The notes beneath the pieces were generated by a model that was given only the letters and a program-made list of their open reading frames with translations, ran no database searches and was not told where the DNA came from. A stretch of 64,000 nucleotides of DNA from Isoetes taiwanensis (taxonomy: Eukaryota; Streptophyta; Lycopodiopsida; Isoetales; Isoetaceae). The stretch covers positions 541,344-605,343 of the forward strand of contig JAJEKV010000169.1 of NCBI GenBank assembly GCA_021234155.1. The letters run 5' to 3'. Numbering within the stretch: the first letter of the stretch is position 1; each line of letters opens with the position of its first letter. Of the stretch, positions 22,681 to 32,402 are shown in pieces. The translations under genes and the position numbers were made by a program.

Positions 22681-22747
22681 GTCTCACAGCTCGCGCTTGG
22701 TCAAGAAACTAAACTTTAGTTTTTGAGCGAGGCGCAAGCTGTGAGAC
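22681..22747. repeat. Hairpin repeat, copy 4
   Basis: This copy lies exactly 200 bp after copy 3 and is nearly identical to it. Arms GTCTCACAGCT and AGCTGTGAGAC and the inner palindrome are intact. Confidence 0.9.
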
Positions 22748-22942
22748 CTCCTACCATTTCTTCACCGGAGCTTGCCAAAATGATCTTCAACCTGTTGTAT
22801 AGCATCTTTCAGTAATCCAGCCATGCTCTAACACTTGAACTAGTCTTCAAATTCCCATTTTGACCTCATTACAGACTACAAACACCCAACCCGAAGAATT
22901 TTCCATGTCCCTCAAAAAATTAGGGTTTTCCTCTTTTGTTTC

Positions 22943-22950
22943 TATAAATA
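22943..22950 (+). promoter_or_regulatory. TATA box ahead of extra ORF 2
   Basis: TATAAATA lies 262 bp after the start of hairpin copy 4 and 122 bp before the ATG of extra ORF 2. The arrangement repeats that of copies 1 and 2 with extra ORF 1. Confidence 0.45.
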
Positions 22951-23064
22951 AGTCCCTCATTTTACGCGTAGCACCCCACAAGTTTGCTCCTGCTCTCTTA
23001 GCCGATTTTCCAACTCCCTGAGGCGCTCTTGCAACCATTTGCTACTCTTCTTCGCATTGAACTC

Positions 23065-24571
23065 ATGGCAACCTCGATTTCCTTGCAGATGGTACAGTAG
23101 CCCAAATACTCATGTTCGCCGAGGTCGACATCGATGAAATTTTCCATGTCTTCCTAAGGAGGTAGATGTCCAAGCAACCTTTGCACGCTAACCCCCAGCC
23201 TTTACGCCAGAGCCCTGTCTCAATTCCAAGCTAGGGTAGAGCCATCTCTAGTGCAGCTCCCACCTTTATGTAGGTTACTTTGTTCCTAGGCAATCCCCCG
23301 CAAGCGACTTTTAGGCGATGTTCCAAACATTGCCAAGTACCTCACAAACAAGGCGCTAGCCAAGACGCCGAGCCAATGGTCCTAATCGTCAATAGGACCA
23401 AATACTTCTTTTCAACACCGCCTTTAGCAATTTTTCTTACCCATCGCGTGTCGAAAACACCGTGGGAGAAACCTCCATTCCCCCATGGACGGGACCCATT
23501 AGCCATAGCAGTAGAACAACGGCTCCTTACGCAATACAACAGAGCGTGAAGGGAAAAGAAGAAGACTCGGAAGAAGAGGAATCGAAGAGGAGGAAGACTA
23601 CGTCAACTCGACCCGGCGGAAGAGCGGCGACAAAGTAAACAAGAGTGGCAAGACTTCAAAGAAGCCGGAAACTCTTAGAATCGCTATTTTGGGCAGGCTA
23701 GGCATTACAAGCCTAGCCCCCATCATTGTCGGCGAAGAATTTTTGCTCCTAAGCGACATCCAAAATCTCCTGAGTGCAGAAAGGGAATATCGACTTTAAG
23801 AGTTGCTGCACCAACTCCCAAGAACGGATCCGATGACTTATCGTCCGAGAACCTCGACTTCCCACTCCAAGTAAGGGAAGCCGACACTTACACGGGAGTC
23901 GACCTCATATCCAAGCCTTCAACAAAGATCGCATTATGGAGGCGCACTCAAAGCCTGCACCAACTACCGACGGAGGAAGAGTTCCTTGCTCTACAGAACA
24001 GATGGGGATTCGCCACGCCGACATCAAACATCTTAACGGCAAAAAGCTTTTCGCAACACCTCCCCGGAGAGAAGAGGCGAAGTTCGACCGTGAGAGCTTC
24101 AAACAACCAGTGGACTACAGGAGCTCACCACGGTGGAGGTTGATGATTTTGGCGCGCACACGAGCTGGATAATCCCGTAGCCGAGGACTCGGCCACGCTA
24201 ACGACCAGTCGCTATGGGTATTACCTTCCCCGCCGATGGATTCAAGAATAGCGGTAATTCACCGCAAATTCACCCCCAGGGGCGAAGAAGGAGTGTCGAT
24301 GCTGATCGCGCTCTCAGGATTTGGCCGGCATGCTCGGCTACCCCTCAACACCGAATATGCCATCCTGGTGAAGAGAGCGGTAGCATTCGATGTTTTCGAC
24401 TTCGCCATACCCCTTACAAAAGGCGTGGAAGATTGGCGGACCGCAGCTATACCTCCCACCGCAGAGTCGAAGACTTGGCGAGAGCTTTGCGTGGTGGATC
24501 TTCAAATAACGTCCTTAGGAACTTGGGTCATTCAAAGGGGAACAGCCTGCGAAGAAGTTCCTAGAGGATAA
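23065..24571 (+). pseudogene. Element C extra ORF 2, unidentified
   Basis: From ATG at 23065 the reading, followed through several frame changes, stays coding-like for about 500 residues. Landmarks are FAEVDIDEIFHVFL (about 23112-23155), a Lys/Glu-rich hinge near 23550-23640, SLAPIIVGEEFLLLSDIQNL (about 23710-23770), TGVDLISKPSTKIALWRR (23898-23950), EEEFLALQNRWGFATP (23970-24020) and a clean 111-codon end (24236-24571) with NTEYAILVKRAVAFDVFDF. No transmembrane segment or known domain is apparent to me. Position between ORF 1 and gag is unusual for a chromovirus. Confidence 0.5.
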
Positions 24572-24826
24572 TCCATCCTACCGGCGTTATCAAGAATAGT
24601 TAGGAATCTTGATACCGGAAGTCTTTTGTAGTAAACATATTATATAATATAAAGATAACTTCTTCTGCATTTTTAAACGTTTTGTTGATATATTTTGTTC
24701 CGCAATTATACCAACAACACATATAATGCAACGTAACAAACAAAACTAACCGCATAAACCATGACCAATTGTGTATGCGTAAGGGAACAATCAAACGGCC
24801 GAGCAAAAACAGAGGCTCCAACAGAG

Positions 24827-25990
24827 ATGAAGAAACTCCCCGACAAACCCTTCAAAGGAACTCTCTTCGGTGGATATGGCCCCATGACACCGTAAGAAGA
24901 GTTGTCGCAGATGCAATGCATGACCTGATAAAGGCCCTACTAGCAGATCAAACATCATCCGCCATTAAACGACGCCTCGAAAAGTCTGGGGAAAGACAAG
25001 AAAAGGAGTAAGAGAAGGAGGTCCCCAGCACGTAGGACCTCTCCAATCAAGTTCAACCCCTGACTCGAGTCCCAAAAGAGGCCGAAGCGCCGGACCGTAG
25101 AGACGGCACGTATGTATCACCAAGGCCCTAGATTACCGTAAGAAGGTGGACTCAAAGACTGGCAATGTTTGGAAAGCCCTGAACTTGAACAGCTTCTCGG
25201 CGCAAACAGATCCGCCTAAGAAGCGAGGCATGGCCGGACCTAAATGAGTGAGTACGTCCGCGAACGCCTTGGTGGCATGAAGGACAAAGACAAAGGCAGG
25301 TGGCGAACAACCCTAACCCGAAGGGGCCGACGATATGGTGGAAGGGCTATGCCAAAGCCCATGGGTTGAGCAGGACGATGCCGATTTAAGAAGTTCTCAA
25401 AAGCTTAAGAAACACTATGTTCCTGAACACAAGTCGAACATGATGCGCCAGCTTTAGAGATTGCGCTAGGGTACAAGACGGTGCGTATACAATCAAGAAT
25501 TCATGAGGCTAAGACTCCAGATGTGCCTAAACCGAAATAAAACACGCAAAAGGAAAGCTACATAGAAGGGTCGAACGAGGAACTCAGAAACTCGTAAGGG
25601 CAATAGACCCCAAAACAAAGAGTCCTGCTGAGTCCAAGGCAATTAGTTTGCAAGGATCGGACCGCAAAAACAAACCGCGATAGAGGCAGCCTTACTATCG
25701 TGATTGTAGGGAAAGCAACAGGAGCTACAAATTTAGGGCAGCTACCAAGCCCAAAGAAAGCCCCCATATAATAGCAAACTGTGGGGAAACAAAGAAAGAA
25801 AGCGTGTCCTTCAAGGACAAACAGAAGGATCCAACTACCGAAAGCAAAGACGGGTCCTTCTTGGCAGCGGCGCCCAAGAAGAAAAGGCAGGAATGCATGG
25901 AGAAGCGTACTGCTTTTAGATGTTTCCAGCCGGGCCACCGCGAACAAATGAACCGCCCATTTGTTATGAGAGCCCGCCTAGCAGAGTTGG
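24827..25990 (+). pseudogene. Element C gag remnant
   Basis: A likely start is ATG at 24827, reading KKLPDKPFKGTLFGGYGPM. Capsid-type motifs follow: WWKGYAKAHGLSR (25337-25375), a KKHYVPEHKSNMMRQL-like stretch (25405-25455) and YNQEFMRLRLQ (25488-25520). This is the order seen in Ty3/Gypsy capsid domains. A decayed zinc knuckle (RCFQPGHR) lies near 25918-25945. The AT-rich run TATTATATAATATAAAG sits about 185 bp upstream. Several frame breaks are present. Confidence 0.75.
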
Positions 25991-26039
25991 GCGGATGGGA
26001 CACCCCGCCGACGAGGACGGGCGGGAAGCACGCCGACAC

Positions 26040-26700
26040 ATTCAGGGTGAGTGCCACATCTTCTTCGCTATAGATACGTAACGTGCAGAGACCCGCGATA
26101 AGGTAATCACCACAAGAGGGAAGGCAAAGGCCAAGTCCTTCATAGTCTTGATAGACTCGAAGTAGCCATAACTTCAAGATCCCCGAGAATGGTTGAAATG
26201 TTGAAATTGAAAACCACTAAAGTCCAAACCAAGGCCCGTGATCTTGGCAAGCGGGCAAGAAGACATACAAATTGAAGAGAATCAACTTCGACATTGACTT
26301 GCCGTGGATTAATATCCGATGGGGGGGGCGAAGTAATGGGCATTGGCAAATACGACTTGATCGTTGGAATGGAGTACCTTGTCCAGCAGGGCCATCATAG
26401 ATTGTGGAAAGCGGAAGGTGACCTTCCCAACGCCCGACCCAAAGCCATTGAGATCACATGTAAAGAAGTTACCCCATCATGCAATGTATGTCCTGTTAAG
26501 AAGCTGCTCAAATCTATAAGGAGCGAGAAAGTAGCATACATCTTCAAGCTCGAGGTTGAGGAACCCGAAGCCGGAAGAAAGCAAGGAAGACAAGGGGCTC
26601 GACAAGTTACCCAAGCCAATCGCCAACTTGATTACGGAGTTCCACGATCTCTTCCGGATGAGATCGAAGCTTCCTCCTTGCTGGGGAGTAGAGTGTGAAA
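26040..26700 (+). pseudogene. Element C protease and linker remnant
   Basis: The catalytic loop is reduced to SFIVLIDS near 26136-26158. The segment GKYDLIVGMEYL at 26345-26382 corresponds to the conserved YD-V-I-L-G-M-D-W-L block that follows the protease in plant Gypsy polyproteins. Linker residues LPKPIANLITEFHDLF (about 26600-26655) lead toward RT. The catalytic glycine cannot be read because the frame breaks there. Confidence 0.6.
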
Positions 26701-26739
26701 TAGCACTTTCGAACCAGGGACCAAGCCGACGAGCAAGGC

Positions 26740-27240
26740 CCCATATAGAATGACCACACATGAACTCACCCCGGAGCTAAAGAAGCAGCTACAAGAATTG
26801 CTCGATCTAGGCTTTATCGTGCCCAATGTCTCACCATTTGGGGCACCCATCCTCTTTGTCAAGAAGAAGGATGGAAGCTTGAGGATGTGCATAGATTACA
26901 GCACAATTGAACAAACACACCATCAAGAACAAGTACACGCGACTCCCCTCTGTCGACGACTTTGATGGATCAACTCCAGGGGCAAGGGTCTTCCAAGATG
27001 GACCTAAGATCGCTATCACCGACAGAATAAAGGAAGAGGACATCCACAAAACGGCTTTCAGACCCAGATATGGGCATTATGAATTCACCGTAATGCCATT
27101 TGGGCTATCCAATGTTCTACCTACGCTCATGAGACTCATGAACGACATCTTCGAGAGAATATTTGGACACCTTTGTGATAGTATTCTTCACGACATTCTC
27201 GTGTACGATGAAATCCATTGAAGAGCATGCTCAAAGACGC
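26740..27240 (+). pseudogene. Element C reverse transcriptase remnant
   Basis: Strong chromovirus-type RT motifs are present: [20 protein letters not shown] (26815-26875), [14 protein letters not shown], then KEEDIHKTAFRPRYGHYEF and TVMPFGLSN (27030-27110). The active-site region at 27176-27215 reads HDILVY where F-D-D-I-L-V-Y is expected, because one base is missing. LMNDIFERIFGHL precedes it. Frame changes occur around 26900-27030. Confidence 0.85.
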
Positions 27241-27299
27241 CAAAAAGGGTGCTCGAGAAGTTAAGGAGGCATCAATTGGCGCCAAGTTGTCGGGCGTCA

Positions 27300-27990
27300 C
27301 TGCAAATAAAAGGTGGAATACCTCGGCCATGTGATTTCAGCGTATGGAATCTCGACATTGCACTCCGCCAAGATTGAAGCAGCCATCCAATGGCCGCCAA
27401 GCATCAAAGAACGCCCACGAGGTCAGGTTTCCTTTGGCCTAGCAGTATACTACAGAAGTTCGGGCCAGAAGAACTTCAAAAAGATAGCAGCCCAATCGAC
27501 GGACCCCGACAAAGACCTGAGAAAGTAAAAATTGGGCCGACCATTGGCTCAAGAAAGCCCAAGGATTTGAGTTGTTGAAGGAAGCTTTGACAACCGCCCC
27601 CGCCTTGACCCCGCCGCACCCGAAAGGACAAGTTGGTGGCTTACGACGCGAAGCAAGATAGCCACAAAAAGCGGTCGATGCAAGAAGAGCTGGTAATAGC
27701 ATTTAATTGGCGGAAAATGAACGACGCCGAAACGCTGCACCCGACGCGATGATCAAGAGCCGCTAGCCAGCTGTCGGCATTGAGAATCTGAGGCATTACC
27801 TCTTAGGGAGGAAGTTTCAGCTTGACACCGGATCACCGTGAGCCTCCAAAGACGATTCACACAACCACATCTCAATCTAAGGCGTAGAAGGTGGATGGAG
27901 TTTCTCAAGAGTACCTATTTTGAGATAGTCTACAAGCCCGAAGCTTAATGTGGTAGCAGATGCGCTTTCAAGGCATCCACCGACAACCGC
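27300..27990 (+). pseudogene. Element C RNase H remnant
   Basis: The connection segment VEYLGHVISAYGIS (27312-27355) is followed by LLKEALTTAPALT (27570-27610) and RHYLLGRKFQL (27791-27825). Residues after 27940 read LNVVADALSRHPP, the end of RNase H in this clade. The first catalytic Asp region is lost in a frame-shifted stretch near 27630-27660. Confidence 0.78.
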
Positions 27991-28179
27991 GGTGCACCGC
28001 AACGCACCTCGACGCCTCTTCCGATTTCGGGAAAAAGATAGAAGAAACTCGCCAACGTGATGTCGACTTCAAGGAAGTATGGGCAAGCCCGCGGTAAGGA
28101 GGCTAGAACGGATAAGGAGAGGGAAGCCTTCAAAAACTTTTAAGAAGGAAGGTAACCTCCTATACCATAAGAACAAGTT

Positions 28180-29515
28180 GCGCGCGGCCTAATCATCCGG
28201 AGTAAGGAAGCGATCCTCCACGACACCCACAACAGCCCAATAGCTGGCCACGCAGATTTATGAAGACATATTTGTGTCGCGAGCCTACTATTGGCCGGAA
28301 TGAAGAAGCAAATAGCCCGCTACATCAAGGAATGTCACCTATGCCAAAGAAACAAAGGCGTAACAACTCAATACCGTGGGAATTAGAACCATTAGCCGCC
28401 CCAAACGCTAAGTGGGAAGTAGTCGCATGGACTTTATAACAGATCGCCGAGGATGGTAAGAGGCAAGGATGCCTTAATGGCCGCGGGTCGACGTTGTCGA
28501 AAATGGCACATTTTGTGCCTTTGCGCAGACCACCTATTACGCCTATGGACACGGCAAAAGCTCTTCACCAAAGAGATCTTCGTGACTCCATGGCATGCCA
28601 AGGGAAATCATCTCCCACCAAGATCCGGGTTCATCGGTGCTTTCCGCGGGATCTCTTCACAACGATTGGAACAAAATTATCCATGAGCACGGCCTATCAT
28701 CCTCGACGGACGGGCAAACAGAAAGCGTCAACGTAATATTGGAAGACATGTCCAAACTACGCCCTGAACAAGCAAGGTATGTGGGAGGAATTTATTCACT
28801 TGGTGGAATTTGCATACAATAGCACCAAGCAAGAATCATCCCAAATGTCCCCGTTCATGATCAACTACGGCTACCAATGCCTAACTCCGCATTACTTGGC
28901 ACAATCCCGCGTCAAAAGTAGAAGTCTCTCAACAAATGTTGAGCGACATGCGCTACTAGAAGAAGTGCGGGGATACCTCCCAGCAAAGAAGAAGTCGCCA
29001 AAAGAGCATCACGAATGCCATCGAACAACCCGTGGAATTCAAAGTTGGCGACAATGTGTGGCTCAAGATCAAGGTAAAGCAGGCGAAGCTCCGCATCGGA
29101 AATTGCAAGAAGCTTGCTCCAAGGTGGGCTGGACCATTCAAAATAGTCAAGAGAGTGGGTAACCAATCCTACGCACTAGACTTACCAAAGACACTTAAAG
29201 ATACACAAAAGTCTTCCACGGAGTCCGGCAAGAAGCATACCCCAATCCGTAAGAAGTTTTGGACACTCCAACTATGTTGGAAATGACGTAAGAACGCTTA
29301 GAAATAGTTCCGTAGCTAATTCTTGATAAAGCATTCAAGAAAACAAGGAGATCGGAGTTTCTCCAATACTTAGTCAAGGGAAACACTTGCCGCTGGAAGA
29401 CGCCGACATGGGTACTCAAAAGAGATCCGGAAAACAAGCACCCACGCTTTATGGAGCAATGGGACGCAAGGTCATCTCCGAAGAAATCAGCCTCGTACAT
29501 GTCGATTCGAGTAGA
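28180..29515 (+). pseudogene. Element C integrase with C-terminal chromodomain-like segment
   Basis: The HHCC region reads HDTHNSPIAGH (28218-28250) and YIKECHLCQRNKG (28322-28362). The core has MDFIT near 28429, KMAHFVPLRRPP (28500-28535) and DGQTESVNVILEDM (28708-28750), which carries the third catalytic Glu. The second Asp is obscured by frame changes near 28620. After VGDNVWLKIKVKQAKLRI (29046-29100) and APRWAGPFKIVKRVG, a segment at 29300-29400 reads EIVP, KKTRRSEFLQYLVKG and TPTWVLK, matching the end of a chromodomain (YLVKW...ATWE). This domain targets chromovirus insertion to marked chromatin. Confidence 0.8.
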
Positions 29516-29539
29516 TTAATAGCTTGTTTAGTATAATCT

Positions 29540-29574
29540 ACGCATGCAACCTATGAGGTTAAGGTTGCATGCGT
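29540..29574. other. Perfect stem-loop after the element C pol stop
   Basis: Arms ACGCATGCAACCT and AGGTTGCATGCGT (13 bp, fully complementary) enclose a nine-base loop. It lies about 20 bases after the stop codon that ends the chromodomain segment. A role in RNA processing or packaging is possible but unproven. Confidence 0.7.
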
Positions 29575-29579
29575 TGTTG

Positions 29580-30299
29580 CCGATGATGAGATTACCACGG
29601 TGATCTCTAGGACGTGGTGTAATGTCAATGTAGGCATGACCGCGGTTTCGCTTGGAAAGTCTACTTCTGTCCCACGGAAGTAGACGACCTCGAGAGAAAG
29701 GAGGTCATTGAGGAATGCATTGATAAGAAAAGCACCTCTAGCCCCATATATGCTTTGATAGGAGGAATCTGGCCTTCACGCCCCATATACGGGAAGGACC
29801 TATCCGCCACGCTGGGCAACTAAGGTGTAGGCATGAGCGGCATATAGGCATATAGGCGCTGTCTCCACGGCCATAATGGAAGATTCACCCTCTTCCTACG
29901 CCGGGAGATTAGCCATGCATCCATGTAGATAGGTGGGGTGGTCACCATATAACCAAAAATTTTATTAATAATTATGGTACTAACGTAGTGTTGACCTGCA
30001 GGCCAATAGAGCGCTCCGGAGGGCCACGAGGTCGAACTACGAAGACTTGCAACACAATTTTGTTATAATGTGTTGCAAGGAATAAAGAGTACCTCAAGCA
30101 ATAATTGTATATATAATGATAGACTGAAACTTTAGGAGTTATTGTTATAATGACATAAGTGATAACTATTGAATTGAATAATAGTATAATAATGTTCTAT
30201 AAATATTAACTTGAGGAGTATATGGTATGCATCAGGTTGATTGCAGGTTAAGAAGATCCCAAGGCGGGGAGACCAAAGATGCTGCGGATAGCATCAATT
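29580..30299 (+). other. Element C 3' untranslated region
   Basis: This stretch lies between the pol end and the polypurine tract. I find no convincing ORF; 29940-30230 is AT-rich. Confidence 0.6.
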
Positions 30300-30313
30300 C
30301 AAGGTGGGGAGAA
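30300..30313 (+). other. Polypurine tract of element C
   Basis: AAGGTGGGGAGAA lies directly before the right LTR (TGTGACG at 30314), as expected for the plus-strand primer. Confidence 0.8.
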
Positions 30314-31818
30314 TGTGACGCTCCAAAGACGATATACTCTGGCCTCGGACGATACCGTGACAGGCCGCGCCGTACCGCGCCGTCGGTCGACGGTATGACG
30401 CCCGACGAATACTCAAGCAAGGGACGCCCTAGGGGCAACTTGCAATGGTGCGCCACACTTTAGCAATGCGCCAAGACCTTTAGACCTTTTAAACCCTTAA
30501 AGGTAGACAAAGGGTCATGGGAACCCTAAACCTAACCGATAGCCTACATAAGGCACCAAACCCTAACATTCCTTTTTTTCGCCCACGGACCTTCTTCGAG
30601 TCTCGATTCGCTACCGAGGAGTCAATTCCAACTCGCACGATCTGCCAAAGACGCCCCCAGCCTTGTCGATCATCCTTCCAATTACATCCCCGAAAAGTGT
30701 AATGCAGACATGGACGCCGATCAAGAGGAGTGAACCAGGGATCGTATTTGGTCGATTGAATAGCTTAAACCTCATTCCAAAATTCTTCAACTAGTAGGGT
30801 TAGCCTATTAAATCGCCTTTTAGTAGCCCAAATGCACCACGAGATTGACTCTAACTAAAGAATTGACTCTATGTATTAGATTAGTTCTTATTATTTATGA
30901 TCATATGATGGATGGTTGTATTCTGTGGACTCATTGTATTGGGAAGGGTGGGTAGAGACTTAAAAGCTTAGTAGATGATGCTCCTAGCTAGTCCCTCTTA
31001 GTGCATTACTAGAATTCGCCTGTGTACAAGAGCCCCACCCCAAGTTGGGGTGAAGGGACTAGGCCCGCTTATAACGAGGTTCGTGTCCCGACCCTTGATC
31101 GATCCCTCCGGGTGTGTAAGGCCTACCGGGATCGAAAGTGACTAGGTCTAATGGCTTGCCACCGAGTGTGGGCATGGCATGGGCTCGACACCCGTGAGGT
31201 GGGGTTCACCTTCCATTGGGTTAAGTCAATAAGGGCAAAGGCCCTCTAGTCACCTTGGGTCAAGATGTAGATCTCGGGTGGGAGTGATCCCCCGCCCCAT
31301 CGGGCCCAGGGAGATGTAACCCGGGAGTAGCCCCTTTGGCTATGCACCCCGGCCGGATCGAGTCCCAACACTTTTCAACCCACTCGCAAAGTGTGCACAG
31401 GAGGGGCGATGGAGTGGACAACCCAATGCCATGTTCTTATGCCAGCCCAATCCATTGTCATGATTACGTACCCGCGACTGAACTCCTGGAGACCAAGCTT
31501 GTCACCATTCCCCCGAGTCCGAGCCTTGGGTAGGAACTTCCTTGTATTGTGCTGATCTTTGTCTATGCAGATGTTGATGTGCCACCCTTCGAGGTGGATA
31601 TATGATGTTATGTTACCGACGCGTGTATGTTTACGCTTCGCAGCTAGGTAGGCCCCGAGAGGAGGCGGGGTAAAATGACCCTTCACTCTTCCCACCGTGG
31701 ACTCTAGGCGGTCCACAAGATATGTGGAGGGCCCCCAGACGATTGTGGAGCTGGTGCGAGGATGAACTCCTCGTTTGTATACCGATGCGGGCATCGTATA
31801 CGAGTAGGGGACGTCACA
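30314..31818 (+). repeat. 3' LTR of element C
   Basis: The 1,505-bp repeat runs TGTGACGCTCC to GACGTCACA. It is followed by TGAC, which with the preceding A restores the ATGAC duplication seen at 18891-18895. Confidence 0.93.
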
Positions 31819-31822
31819 TGAC

Positions 31823-32397
31823 CAGAATATAGCGGGCACGGGTGTGCCGCGCCGGTGGGTCCATGGGTCCCACAAAATCCATTCCCCATTTGCTGAAGGG
31901 GGTGTGGCGTGGCGACGGCGTCAACGGAAGAGCCGCCACGGGCGTGGCTTTCCACACGCGGCGGCACGCGTCACACGCGTCGCGAGCATAAGCGTGGGCA
32001 TCTTTGAAGAGCTGGGCCAAAAATATCCGGCAAAAGAATTTTGGCGTCGTCGTAAACGTCATCTGAAATGACCACCACCAAGCCTATCGTGGGCTTGTCG
32101 AACAATATTGGGCACCTCGTGAGGGAGGACACAACGACGGAGGACCATGTCTTTGCCTCGTTTGTACAAATGGCCTGCAACCATGGTGTAGTCGCGGACC
32201 TCACGGAGAAATTGACGACGGCGTGAGCGAAGCTTTTCTGGAGAGAGCGTCGGATCTTCTGGAGGAAGAGCACCAGTGAGAAGATATTGCTGAAAATGAT
32301 GAAACCAATGGGGCGTGGCCGTGACCAGGAATAATTGAGCGTCTGGAAAGGCATCCGAAACACCCGTGGAAGGATCATCCGTGTGGATGCGTGAAAG
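31823..32397 (-). pseudogene. Element A integrase, N-terminal part
   Basis: The zinc-binding end and start of the catalytic core lie between insertions C and D. From the right the minus strand reads LSRIHTDDPSTGVSDAF, then RDYTMVAGHLYKRG, CVLPHEVPNIVRQAHDRLGGGHF with the two zinc-binding histidines, ARDACDACRRV with the two cysteines, and SKWGMDFVGPMDPP with the first catalytic Asp. It ends ARYILV at the C breakpoint. One frameshift lies between the His and Cys pairs (32040-32075). Confidence 0.85.
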
Positions 32398-32402
32398 GTA
32401 AT

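Larger units (their letters stand above)
18896..31818 (+). mobile_element. Element C: chromovirus-type Ty3/Gypsy retrotransposon nested in A
   Basis: The LTRs are at 18896-20394 and 30314-31818, with termini TGTGACG and CGTCACA forming a perfect inverted pair in the right copy. A tRNA-Met type primer-binding site and a polypurine tract are in place. Flanking bases are ATGAC on the left (18891-18895) and (A)TGAC on the right, where the A is shared with the LTR end, so one base was probably lost. The internal region holds two extra ORFs, gag, protease, RT, RNase H, integrase and a C-terminal chromodomain-like segment. It interrupts A's integrase. Coding frames are heavily broken. Confidence 0.93.

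Noticed and set aside
20596..22747. CRISPR-like array from the repeated 67-bp units
   Set aside because: Only four widely spaced copies, each self-complementary along its length, no regular short spacers and no cas genes, in plant DNA.
31375..31875. 166-codon minus-strand frame
   Set aside because: It is antisense to the element C LTR and runs into element A; the left LTR has no equivalent open frame.
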